Shown piece by piece: positions 23,169 to 31,217 of a stretch of 64,000 bases of DNA. Below the pieces are notes generated by a model. It did no database searches and had not been told where the DNA came from. It saw only the letters and a list, made by a program, of their open reading frames with translations. The position numbers were made by a program, and so were the translations under genes. The DNA is taken from positions 124,001 to 188,000 of the forward strand of contig NZ_JBHRWV010000008.1 of NCBI RefSeq assembly GCF_042648145.1, given 5' to 3'. This DNA is from Salinicoccus sesuvii. Lineage in GTDB: Bacteria; Bacillota; Bacilli; Staphylococcales; Salinicoccaceae. Position 1 is the stretch's first letter; each line of letters opens with the position of its first letter.

Positions 23169-24149
23169 TTATTTCTTATACTGTAGCGTGCTGATTTCTC
23201 TAAGAGCAATATCATATATGATTTCTGCCAACACTTTATTGTCGTGACGAACAGCGCCATCATCGTCGATCTCGACCAGCCGGTGATCTGTTACGACAGT
23301 GGCGCCCATCTCCTTCAACCGCGCGCGATCACTTTCAACGATGGTCATGTCGTTACGATCGTAATAGTCAGAAATGCGTCCTTTGATGTCTTCTTCGTTC
23401 AATATGATAAAGTCAATCACATTTTGACCCATATGCGTATTAATCGCATCCAAATGATCTGCAGCAGAATAGCCCACTGTCTCACCGATCTGAGTCATGA
23501 TGTTTGAGACAAACACTTTTATACCCGGCGCTTTACAGATGGTTTGCTTCATTCCTTCAGGTATAAGATTCGGAATAATGCTTGTATAAAGACTGCCTGG
23601 GCCAAAGACAATCACATCAGACTTTTCGATAGCTTCGATGGCCTCTGGGGTGGCAACGGTATCGTTTGGTATAAGATACACTTCCTCTATTTTTTGCTTT
23701 ACCTCAGGAATATAGCTCTCCCCAACAATAATCGAGTTATCTTCCATCCGAGCAGCAAGCTTCGGGCTAATATTGGTTGAGGGAATGACCGTCCCTTTGA
23801 CATTGAGAAGCTTGCTCAGCTCCTTAACTGCAACAGCAAAGTCACCTGTCATGTCGTACATAGCAGCAAGCATAAGGTTGCCGAGCGCATGACCCCCGAG
23901 CGCCTCTTTTTTAAACCGATACGCAAACAAGTTCTCAAGCTTTGTCTCCACATCGCTCAAGGCTGTCATAACGTTTCTAATGTCACCTGGTGCCGGCATA
24001 TCAATCTGATCGCGTATAATGCCGGTAGATCCTCCGTCGTCGGCTACAGAAATAATGGCGGATATATCAACGGGATATTTCCTCAGCCCTCTGGCCAGTA
24101 CGCTGAGTCCCGTGCCACCACCAACGAGTGTGATTTTAATCTTTTCCAT
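23169..24149 (-). CDS. yvcK: YvcK/GlmR, gluconeogenesis and cell-wall regulator
   Basis: The 326-residue product has the CofD/UPF0052 signature ITLVGGGTGLSVLARGLR at the N terminus and GGHALGNLMLAA further on. In Bacillus GlmR (YvcK) binds UDP-GlcNAc and stimulates GlmS, supporting cell-wall precursor synthesis on gluconeogenic carbon. I chose the ATG at 24149 (AAAGG upstream); it overlaps the rapZ gene by 14 nt. Position between rapZ and whiA is conserved across Firmicutes. Confidence 0.95.
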   Translation of the reverse strand: MEKIKITLVGGGTGLSVLARGLRKYPVDISAIISVADDGGSTGIIRDQIDMPAPGDIRNVMTALSDVETKLENLFAYRFKKEALGGHALGNLMLAAMYDMTGDFAVAVKELSKLLNVKGTVIPSTNISPKLAARMEDNSIIVGESYIPEVKQKIEEVYLIPNDTVATPEAIEAIEKSDVIVFGPGSLYTSIIPNLIPEGMKQTICKAPGIKVFVSNIMTQIGETVGYSAADHLDAINTHMGQNVIDFIILNEEDIKGRISDYYDRNDMTIVESDRARLKEMGATVVTDHRLVEIDDDGAVRHDNKVLAEIIYDIALREISTLQYKK

Positions 24150-25020
24150 TTTCTGAACCTTTGATCGGTGCATCTCTATGCACCGCCCGAATTGCAAAGT
24201 CAAAGTCCTCACTGATGTCTTTTACCAGCTTTTCTGCAAGTGTCACCGAGCGATGCTGGCCGCCTGTACATCCAATAGCAATAATGAGCTGCGATTTTCC
24301 TTCTTTCATAAACTGTGGAATCATATACTTGAGCAAATCGTAGAGTTTGGCATAGAACACTTTCGTTTCTTTCCATTTCAGAACATAATCGGACACTGGC
24401 TTGTCCAGTCCTGTTTGGGGACGTAGTACATCAACGTAGTGCGGATTCGGCAGGAAACGCACATCGAACATGAGATCAGCATCGATCGGCACACCGTGTT
24501 TAAAACCGAAGCTCATCACATTTACATTGAATGCAGGTCGATTTTCGCCTGCGCATTTATCGAACATGATGCCTCTGAGTTCCTTGGCAGACGTGCTGGT
24601 CGAATCAAGAATATGTGTTGCACGCCCTTTTAATTCACTAAGTAGTTCCCGTTCCTTCTTTATGGCATCGAGCAGATTCATCTGATTATCCAGTGGATGT
24701 GCTCTGCGGGTCTCCTTGTAACGCGTGACAAGCCGATCGTCGGAAGCATCGATGAAAAAGATTTCTAGAGCAAGACCTGGATGGTCCCTCAGCTTTTCGA
24801 TTTCTTCAACCAAACGATCAAAGAACTCTTTTCCCCTTAGGTCGATGCCAAGACCGACCCGGTCCATCTGACCATCGGTCGTCTCCATCAGTTCGACGAC
24901 TTTTTGAAGTAAGATTGGCGGCAGGTTATCGATACAGAAGTATCCCATATCCTCCAGTGCTTCAATGGCTACAGATTTCCCAGCACCGCTCATGCCTGTT
25001 ACAATAATCAGCTGCTTCAT
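24136..25020 (-). CDS. rapZ: RapZ/YvcJ nucleotide-binding protein
   Basis: The 294-residue protein has a Walker A GMSGAGKS (9-16), a Walker B-like region, and the C-terminal IGCTGGQHRSV motif of the RapZ family. In Escherichia coli RapZ delivers the sRNA GlmZ to RNase E; in Gram-positives (YvcJ) the family binds and hydrolyses nucleotides and is linked to competence, so the RNA role should not be transferred. It begins the rapZ-yvcK-whiA operon. The trxB terminator lies upstream. Confidence 0.94.
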   Translation of the reverse strand: MKQLIIVTGMSGAGKSVAIEALEDMGYFCIDNLPPILLQKVVELMETTDGQMDRVGLGIDLRGKEFFDRLVEEIEKLRDHPGLALEIFFIDASDDRLVTRYKETRRAHPLDNQMNLLDAIKKERELLSELKGRATHILDSTSTSAKELRGIMFDKCAGENRPAFNVNVMSFGFKHGVPIDADLMFDVRFLPNPHYVDVLRPQTGLDKPVSDYVLKWKETKVFYAKLYDLLKYMIPQFMKEGKSQLIIAIGCTGGQHRSVTLAEKLVKDISEDFDFAIRAVHRDAPIKGSENGKD

Positions 25021-25148
25021 TGGTCCACATCCCCTTCGATCATTTTATGTGTACTTCCTATTAATTAAATCATGCCCAAAGCTTTGTAGCAATGTTATAT
25101 GAAGTGCATTTTTAACTTTGGTCCTGATTAATCGATTATGGTAATACG

Positions 25149-25180
25149 GAAAAATCCCCCAGGAAGAACCCGGGGGGATT
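25149..25180 (-). terminator. Terminator after trxB
   Basis: Stem AATCCCCC/GGGGGGATT with an 11-nt loop and a T-run on the minus strand, 3 nt after the trxB stop. Confidence 0.85.
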
Positions 25181-25182
25181 GG

Positions 25183-26127
25183 TTATCTGCTTTCCTGCTT
25201 ATCCGCGAGGTGTTCGATATAATGCTGTGCATTTTGAGCGGCGATGCTGCCGTCTCCAGTTGCAGTGACAATCTGACGCAATGTCTTATCGCGCACATCG
25301 CCTGCTGCAAAAATACCTGGAATGGCTGTTTCCATTTCATCGTTGGTTTCAACATATCCAAGCGCGTTCAATATACCGAGATCTTCAAACGGTGCTGTCA
25401 GAGGTTTCATACCTACATAGACAAAGACACCATCGGCTTTGAAGTCGTACTCGGAACCTGTATTCTTATCCAGTAGCGTTACGCTTTCGACTCTGCTCTC
25501 ACCGTTGATGGCCTGGATTTCTGTATCCCAGATAAAATCGATCTTATCGTTCTTGAACGCTCGATCCTGAAGGATTTTCTGCGCACGCAGCTGATCTCTT
25601 CTGTGGACGATCGTTACTTTGCTTGCGAACTTGGTCAGGAAGACACCTTCCTCAACTGCCGAGTCACCGCCACCGATGACGACCAATTCCTTCTCCTTGA
25701 AGAATGCGCCATCACACACAGCACAGTAGCTGACCCCACGACCGCCGAGCGTCTCTTCACCTTCAACACCGACCTTTTTATATTCGGCACCTGTCGTAAT
25801 GATAACCGACCGTGTATGGATATCTTCACTGCCTGTTTTCAGTACTTTGATCTCTCCATGGTCTTCAATGGATTTGAGGTCCCCATATTTATATTCAGCA
25901 CCAAATTTCTGGGAATGCTCGAACATCTTGGTAGAAAGTTCTGGTCCTGTAATGAAATCAAAACCAGGGAAGTTTTCCACTTCTTCGGTATTCGCCATCT
26001 GTCCACCTGGCATCCCACGTTCTAGCATGACCGTTTTCAGATTGGCACGGGAAGCATAGACAGCTGCTGTCATTCCAGCCGGTCCGGCACCAATAATGAC
26101 GACGTCATAGATATTTTCTTCAGTCAT
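25183..26127 (-). CDS. trxB: Thioredoxin reductase
   Basis: The 314-residue flavoenzyme has an FAD-binding GAGPAG (13-18), the redox-active CAVC (C135, C138) and an NADPH-binding GGGDSA. It also has the C-terminal GIFAAGDVRD motif that contacts FAD. It reduces thioredoxin with NADPH and is generally essential in bacteria lacking glutathione. It is transcribed after the TPR gene with an 80-nt gap and ends in its own terminator. Confidence 0.97.
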   Translation of the reverse strand: MTEENIYDVVIIGAGPAGMTAAVYASRANLKTVMLERGMPGGQMANTEEVENFPGFDFITGPELSTKMFEHSQKFGAEYKYGDLKSIEDHGEIKVLKTGSEDIHTRSVIITTGAEYKKVGVEGEETLGGRGVSYCAVCDGAFFKEKELVVIGGGDSAVEEGVFLTKFASKVTIVHRRDQLRAQKILQDRAFKNDKIDFIWDTEIQAINGESRVESVTLLDKNTGSEYDFKADGVFVYVGMKPLTAPFEDLGILNALGYVETNDEMETAIPGIFAAGDVRDKTLRQIVTATGDGSIAAQNAQHYIEHLADKQESR

Positions 26128-26207
26128 GAGACAAAACTCCTTTTCTTCTATTCCTTATCTTCTTTATCAACTCTAAAATATTATATAGAAATCTAAGTCA
26201 CTTTTCA

Positions 26208-27626
26208 TCAAATCTGCTTGATAAACTCGAGGGCCTTGTTCAGTCTATAGAGCGTCGTATCAAAGTTTTCGACAAGTGACCGCTTGGTGATCTTTCTACC
26301 TCGCTGGTGGAAGTATAGCGTAGCCGCCGTAAAGGCTTTGATATCTTCAAGTTCCACCTTGTTGTCATAAAGCGCGTGGAATGTCTCTATCCAGGCCAAT
26401 TGGTCGACCTCTTCGTCATACCCTGCCTTACGCATGGCTTCGAGCCCTTGATGCATACGTCCGAGCCGTACCAGTTTGAGCCCTTGGAACAGAAACGAAA
26501 TATAAAGTTTCTCATAATCTTCGAGCGACTCGATGGTATCCCATACTTCATGTCCCAGTATGGCATCACGCGGAACGATATTGTAAATCTTGTATAATCC
26601 AAGCAGCCGTCTATATGGATCGTCATCCTTCAGGTACTTTGATTCCAATTCTGTAATACGGGCTGTCGCTTCATGTCGCTGCCATGGGCTATATATTTCG
26701 CTCACTTGGTGAAAAGTCTGCATCCTATCCCAGAACATACGCGATTCCTCGATATGACCGATATGATAGGTGGCATGGCTCAAGGCATGCAAGAGTTGGA
26801 AACTGATAAATACTTGATTCTTATACAGGGGGAAGAGCAGTTCATAAGATCGTTCATACTGCTGCAGAAAATTGAGCACTAGACCAACCTTGAATCTTGC
26901 ATCGTCGTCGAGAGGTTGGACTACTTCCATCTTCTTTAGAAAAGCATGATACTTTTCCTCTTCACCCGTGTGATAATAGAGCAATGTCATATGACTGAGA
27001 GCATGCATATCCGTACGGTCTTCCTTGAGTAACTGTTCAAGCAACTCATGCGCTTCTTCGAAGCGGTTCAGGAAAAGGGCCGCCATCGCTTTTTGATTAC
27101 GGAACTCCCGCTCTTCCTGGATAGCTATGGGAATTGTATTAAGATAGTCGAGCGCCTCTTCGATCCGAGCATTCATAAATAGGTGCTGAAACAGATGCTG
27201 ACCGGTGAAACGAGTAGCTTCACGCTCCACTTCATCCTCATCTTGGATGCTCACTTCAAACATCTGCTCGAGTTCGTCGTCGTAGCCGGAATCCGGCTCA
27301 TACTTTACGTACTCCACTCCAAACAAAAAAGCCTTGTTCGGATCATTCATAATGACATAGAGTTGACTCAACATAAAATAAAATTCAGCATCATACTGAT
27401 GCTGAATGAAGGCATTTATCAATATATTTTCAGCTTCTGCTCCCCGTCCATTTTCAGCAAGCAGATATGCGTACTGGGAAAGGTAGCCCAGATTATTCTG
27501 GTCGAGCTCATAGGCCTTCTGAAAACTTTTCAGTGCCGCATGCTTCTTATTCTGTTCGGTTTTTTTCAGCCCCTGATTGAAATGGAACTCTCCATTCTGG
27601 TCAAAGGGAATCACTTTCCTATTCAT
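26208..27626 (-). CDS. TPR-repeat protein (YvcD-like)
   Basis: The 472-residue soluble protein is built of helical pairs typical of tetratricopeptide repeats, for example HAALKSFQKAYELDQNNLGY, followed by repeats through about residue 300. There is no signal peptide or membrane segment. The same gene precedes trxB in staphylococci and Bacillus (yvcD), where its function is not established. It overlaps the acyltransferase gene upstream by 8 nt, so it belongs to the hprK-lgt-acyltransferase transcript. Confidence 0.85.
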   Translation of the reverse strand: MNRKVIPFDQNGEFHFNQGLKKTEQNKKHAALKSFQKAYELDQNNLGYLSQYAYLLAENGRGAEAENILINAFIQHQYDAEFYFMLSQLYVIMNDPNKAFLFGVEYVKYEPDSGYDDELEQMFEVSIQDEDEVEREATRFTGQHLFQHLFMNARIEEALDYLNTIPIAIQEEREFRNQKAMAALFLNRFEEAHELLEQLLKEDRTDMHALSHMTLLYYHTGEEEKYHAFLKKMEVVQPLDDDARFKVGLVLNFLQQYERSYELLFPLYKNQVFISFQLLHALSHATYHIGHIEESRMFWDRMQTFHQVSEIYSPWQRHEATARITELESKYLKDDDPYRRLLGLYKIYNIVPRDAILGHEVWDTIESLEDYEKLYISFLFQGLKLVRLGRMHQGLEAMRKAGYDEEVDQLAWIETFHALYDNKVELEDIKAFTAATLYFHQRGRKITKRSLVENFDTTLYRLNKALEFIKQI

Positions 27627-28107
27627 TATCCCTACTCCTTACTATAAGCGGATTGCCATAGCAGATTGAATGGTCAGGAACATCCTTCGACACGATGCTG
27701 CCTGCTCCGATGACTGCATGGGAACCGATGACTACACCTGGCAGAATGGTGACATTTGCGCCGACCATTGTATCATGCCCGATGCGTACATCTCCGACCC
27801 TGTACTCATCTACAAGATATTCGTGTGTCAATATTACTGTATTATAACCGATTATACTGTTTTTGCCAATGTGGATGCGCTCTGGATACATAAGATCAGG
27901 CATCGCTTTAAAAGCAAGCGATACATTATCTCCGAGCTGCATCCCAAGGAAGGTGGTGTAAAGTTTGTGTTTCCATTTTGTTGAAGGGCAAAAACGTCCG
28001 ACTTCGATGACTAGGAAGTTTTTGGCAACTTTAAATCTGGAAATTGTGCGGTACATATGCCACAGCGGATTTATCCCACCCGCTTTCACTCTTTTCACTC
28101 TTCTCAT
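27619..28107 (-). CDS. Hexapeptide-repeat acyltransferase
   Basis: The 162-residue protein has a left-handed beta-helix made of hexapeptide repeats (IGKNSIIGYNTVI and VGANVTILPGVVIG) like those of the CysE/LacA/VatD group, with a catalytic-type histidine in ILTHEYL. It acetylates an unknown acceptor; a sugar or cell-wall precursor is possible. It lies 3 nt after lgt and overlaps the TPR gene, as in staphylococci (YvoF-like). Confidence 0.85.
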   Translation of the reverse strand: MRRVKRVKAGGINPLWHMYRTISRFKVAKNFLVIEVGRFCPSTKWKHKLYTTFLGMQLGDNVSLAFKAMPDLMYPERIHIGKNSIIGYNTVILTHEYLVDEYRVGDVRIGHDTMVGANVTILPGVVIGSHAVIGAGSIVSKDVPDHSICYGNPLIVRSRDNE

Positions 28108-28110
28108 GTA

Positions 28111-28938
28111 TCATCTTCCTTTATATACGCCCTCTGTTTTGCCGTACTTCGGTAGTTTATACTTCGTATTGCGGTAGATCCACACTACTACTGCTAAAGC
28201 GACAAGCAGAATTGAGATGAATTGTGCTGTTCGCAGACTTTCACCGATCATCAGACTATCTGTACGCATACCCTCAATGAAGAAACGTCCTACAGAATAG
28301 TAGATTAAATAAAGCAGGATCGTCTGGCCGATAGCGAGTTTCGGTCGGATCAGTATCAGAAGTATGAAACCGATGATGTTCCATATCGATTCATACAGGA
28401 AAGTCGGATGATAATATGCGCCGTCAATGTACATCTGGTTGATAATCCAATCGGGAAGTAGCAGAGAATCGAGAAAATCGCGGGATACTTCTCCGCCATG
28501 GGCTTCCTGATTCATAAAATTCCCCCAGCGTCCGATTGCCTGTCCGAGTATAAGACTTGGGGCAGCGATGTCAGCAAGCTGGAAAAAACTGAATCCTTTA
28601 ACCCGGGCGTAGATGATACCTGCCAAAAAGCCACCGATCAGCCCACCGTGAATCGCCATGCCTCCTTCATTCACCATAACAATGTGAAGCGGGTTCTGAC
28701 TATAATAATCCCACTGGAAGATGACGTAGTATAGCCGCGCACCAACAATGGAAGCAATGATGATATAAAACATCATGTCCATGAATAATCCTTCTGGCAA
28801 TCCTTTTCGATCTGCTTCGCGATTGGCGATAAAATAGCCGAGAAGCATGCCTAAAGCAATGATGATGCCGTACCAGTAGATACTAAGCGGTCCGAGTTCC
28901 AACGCAACTGGACTTAGAGGTGATGTACTATAAATCAT
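28111..28938 (-). CDS. lgt: Prolipoprotein diacylglyceryl transferase
   Basis: The 275-residue protein has about seven membrane helices and the Lgt signature GRWGNFMNQEAHGG, with the conserved H in AIHGGLIGG. It transfers diacylglycerol from phosphatidylglycerol to the lipobox cysteine; the window encodes five candidate substrates (3606, 39169, 51938, 53976 and 58755). The ATG at 28938 lies inside the hprK 3' end with GGAGGA 7 nt upstream, so the two genes overlap by 11 nt and are coupled. Confidence 0.96.
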   Translation of the reverse strand: MIYSTSPLSPVALELGPLSIYWYGIIIALGMLLGYFIANREADRKGLPEGLFMDMMFYIIIASIVGARLYYVIFQWDYYSQNPLHIVMVNEGGMAIHGGLIGGFLAGIIYARVKGFSFFQLADIAAPSLILGQAIGRWGNFMNQEAHGGEVSRDFLDSLLLPDWIINQMYIDGAYYHPTFLYESIWNIIGFILLILIRPKLAIGQTILLYLIYYSVGRFFIEGMRTDSLMIGESLRTAQFISILLVALAVVVWIYRNTKYKLPKYGKTEGVYKGR

Positions 28939-29866
28939 CAATCATTCCTCCATTGACTTGAATCTGCCGGTTCAATCTATCGTTAAATTCCTGTGCTGCA
29001 TCGTATCCCATGTGTTGCATCCGGTGATTCATGGCTGCAACTTCTATAATACCTGCCAAACTTCGTCCAGGACGGATTGGGATCGTTTTTTGATCAACTT
29101 CGGAATTGAGTATTCGGAGCTTTTTTTGATCTAAGCCGAGACGTTCATACGTCTTTCCGGATTCCCAAGTCTCAAGGTTGACATTGAGCATGACCCGCTT
29201 CTCCTCAAGGATGCTACCTGCGCCAAACAGCGTCATGACATTGATGATGCCAAGACCGCGTATTTCAAGAAGATTACGGATCAGCGGCGGTGCTGAGCCC
29301 ATGAGGACGTTTTTTGATACTTCCTTGATTTCAACGTTGTCGTCTGCGACGAGACGATGGCCATTCTTCACAAGCTCGAGCGCCGTCTCACTTTTCCCGA
29401 CACCACTTTCACCAGTAATCAGAACGCCAATTCCATATATATCAACCAATACCCCATGCATATTCGTCTCTGGAGCAAGTGCCGTTTCCAGAAAGCTTGA
29501 CATGCGGCTAATGAAGTTTGTCGTATTATCTTCTGTGACAAGTAACGGTATATGTGTCTGGTTGCAAGCCTCGATCAGCTCCAGTGGCGCCCCGAGGTCG
29601 CGTGTTATAATGATACATGGCGTTTCTTTGCGGCATAGGCGCTTTGAACGATCTTCACGTTCCTCTTCCGTTAGCATTCGCTTGAAAAAAGAGGATTCCG
29701 TCATTCCGAGTACTTGAACTCGGTCAGAGGAATAGTGTGAAAAGTACCCGGCAACTTCGAGACCAGGCCGTGAAACATCTATATTGACAATCTCCTTATC
29801 GATACCTTCGTTACCGGAGATGATCTTTAAATTGAACTTATCTATGATTTTCTTTACTGTAAGCAT
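28928..29866 (-). CDS. hprK: HPr kinase/phosphorylase
   Basis: The 312-residue bifunctional enzyme phosphorylates and dephosphorylates HPr on Ser46 to control carbon catabolite repression. It has a Walker A GESGVGKS (152-159) and the HPrK signature LEIRGLGIINV. I chose the ATG at 29866 (GAGGTG upstream) instead of the longer open frame. It heads the operon hprK-lgt-acyltransferase-TPR, driven by a good promoter at 29895-29923. Confidence 0.96.
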   Translation of the reverse strand: MLTVKKIIDKFNLKIISGNEGIDKEIVNIDVSRPGLEVAGYFSHYSSDRVQVLGMTESSFFKRMLTEEEREDRSKRLCRKETPCIIITRDLGAPLELIEACNQTHIPLLVTEDNTTNFISRMSSFLETALAPETNMHGVLVDIYGIGVLITGESGVGKSETALELVKNGHRLVADDNVEIKEVSKNVLMGSAPPLIRNLLEIRGLGIINVMTLFGAGSILEEKRVMLNVNLETWESGKTYERLGLDQKKLRILNSEVDQKTIPIRPGRSLAGIIEVAAMNHRMQHMGYDAAQEFNDRLNRQIQVNGGMIDDL

Positions 29867-29894
29867 TCTGTCACCTCGGTGATTTATTATCTCA

Positions 29895-29923
29895 ACTATA
29901 AAGAAACACCATGCCATTTTCAA
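29895..29923 (-). promoter_or_regulatory. hprK operon promoter
   Basis: Minus-strand TTGAAA (29918-29923) and TATAGT (29895-29900) are 17 nt apart, about 30 nt before the hprK start. Confidence 0.7.
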
Positions 29924-30012
29924 TATATCGTGTTTCAAAGATGTATTATTTCCTAGAGATTCGATTTTTATTCACACAGAAGCCACATTTGAAACAACTG
30001 TAAAGATATAGA

Positions 30013-30045
30013 AAAACCCGTCACAACCAAGTGACGGGTTTTTTA
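30013..30045 (-). terminator. Terminator after the YvlB-like gene
   Basis: Stem AAACCCGTCAC/GTGACGGGTTT with a 6-nt loop and T-runs on both strands; it ends the uvrB-uvrA-YvlB-like transcript. Confidence 0.9.
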
Positions 30046-30058
30046 AAATTTCGTAAAA

Positions 30059-31216
30059 TCAGCTACGGTGTAGTGTAACGCTACCGAACTTAGTGCCTGC
30101 TTCAAGAAGCAGGGCTTTATCCTCAGAGTGATTCAAGAGCATCAGTTCCTTGAAACCAATATCTTGGGATTTCATGAACCTGACATCAAGATCAGGGGGA
30201 TAGTTAATCTGTCCGATGACTGTACTTAATCTGCCTTCTAACGCACGATTATGAGGTACATTGATGTTGATGCTACCCATATTTGCATTGATGGTGGCGG
30301 ACTCTGTTGCCCCTTGTAGCGAGATGTTTACTGAACCGTTCGATGATACAGTAACGTCCTGTGCGTTCAATGTTTCCGTATTCACTGTGCCGAGCATGGA
30401 GATCAGTTCGAGCACTCCATGTGATCCTCCACCTACGTCGATGTTGCCCCTCGAAGTACGGATGAATGCATTACCGCTCACCACTCTGTCGAGGTCGATA
30501 TTACCATTTAAGAGGTCCACTGTCAGGTCAGTGAACTCCTGGCCTTCTATTGAGACATTACCATTTGATCCAGATACAATCAATCGCTTAACGACAGAAG
30601 GATTGACATGGAGTTCCACATTAACCCTTGCAGCTCGTATATCCGATACGATAAGAAGTTCATCATTTTTCACTTCACAGATAATATCCTGGAAGTAGTT
30701 GCGTTCATTGTCGAGTTTGCGGTAGAACGGAGTCACTTCAAACTTCGCAGTGGTTACCCGATCTGTTGGGACTACTTTGACGTTGCCGTTAGTAATATCA
30801 ATGGAGATATTCGAATAGCTATCTTCGACTGTTTCGATCAGGCGATTCTTCGATCCTTGGGTGAACATTGAATCAATTGTACTGTTTTTAACACTATCGA
30901 AAGCTTTTTCGAAAGTTCTGTAGACTTGTGCAGTTTGCTTCTGACTCCCCATTTTGTTCTTGACCTGACTGAACGCTTCATTTGCCTTATCGGTGTTGAC
31001 GTACTTTTGAAATTCACTCATGAACTGCTGGAAAACATCCTTCTGTCCATCGTTTGTCTGGCGTCGAGTGTTTTTGCGTCCGGAATCTGCCTGCTGTTGG
31101 TAGGAAGTCTGGTCGGCCCCTGGCTTCGACTCCATTGCATCTAGTAAACGTATAGCCTCTTCGGATGAAATCTTTCCTTCTTCAAGCATTTTTAGAATGC
31201 GATCTTTGTTATCCAT
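30059..31216 (-). CDS. DUF4097 beta-repeat protein (YvlB-like)
   Basis: The 385-residue protein starts with a short helical SHOCT-like segment (DRILKMLEEGKISSEEAIRLL) and a Gln-rich linker, then from about residue 130 has a repetitive beta-strand domain (DUF4097), seen in segments such as GNGNVSIEGQEF-like turns and NLLNGNIDLDR-like strands. Bacillus YvlB has this layout and belongs to the envelope-stress LiaFSR-linked yvl group, though that control is not visible here. It starts 1 nt after uvrA stop, so it is co-transcribed with the repair genes. Function unknown. Confidence 0.82.
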   Translation of the reverse strand: MDNKDRILKMLEEGKISSEEAIRLLDAMESKPGADQTSYQQQADSGRKNTRRQTNDGQKDVFQQFMSEFQKYVNTDKANEAFSQVKNKMGSQKQTAQVYRTFEKAFDSVKNSTIDSMFTQGSKNRLIETVEDSYSNISIDITNGNVKVVPTDRVTTAKFEVTPFYRKLDNERNYFQDIICEVKNDELLIVSDIRAARVNVELHVNPSVVKRLIVSGSNGNVSIEGQEFTDLTVDLLNGNIDLDRVVSGNAFIRTSRGNIDVGGGSHGVLELISMLGTVNTETLNAQDVTVSSNGSVNISLQGATESATINANMGSININVPHNRALEGRLSTVIGQINYPPDLDVRFMKSQDIGFKELMLLNHSEDKALLLEAGTKFGSVTLHRS

Positions 31217-31217
31217 T

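Noticed and set aside
29178..29717. 179-residue rightward frame
   Set aside because: Antisense to hprK; composition is that of a reverse-strand shadow.
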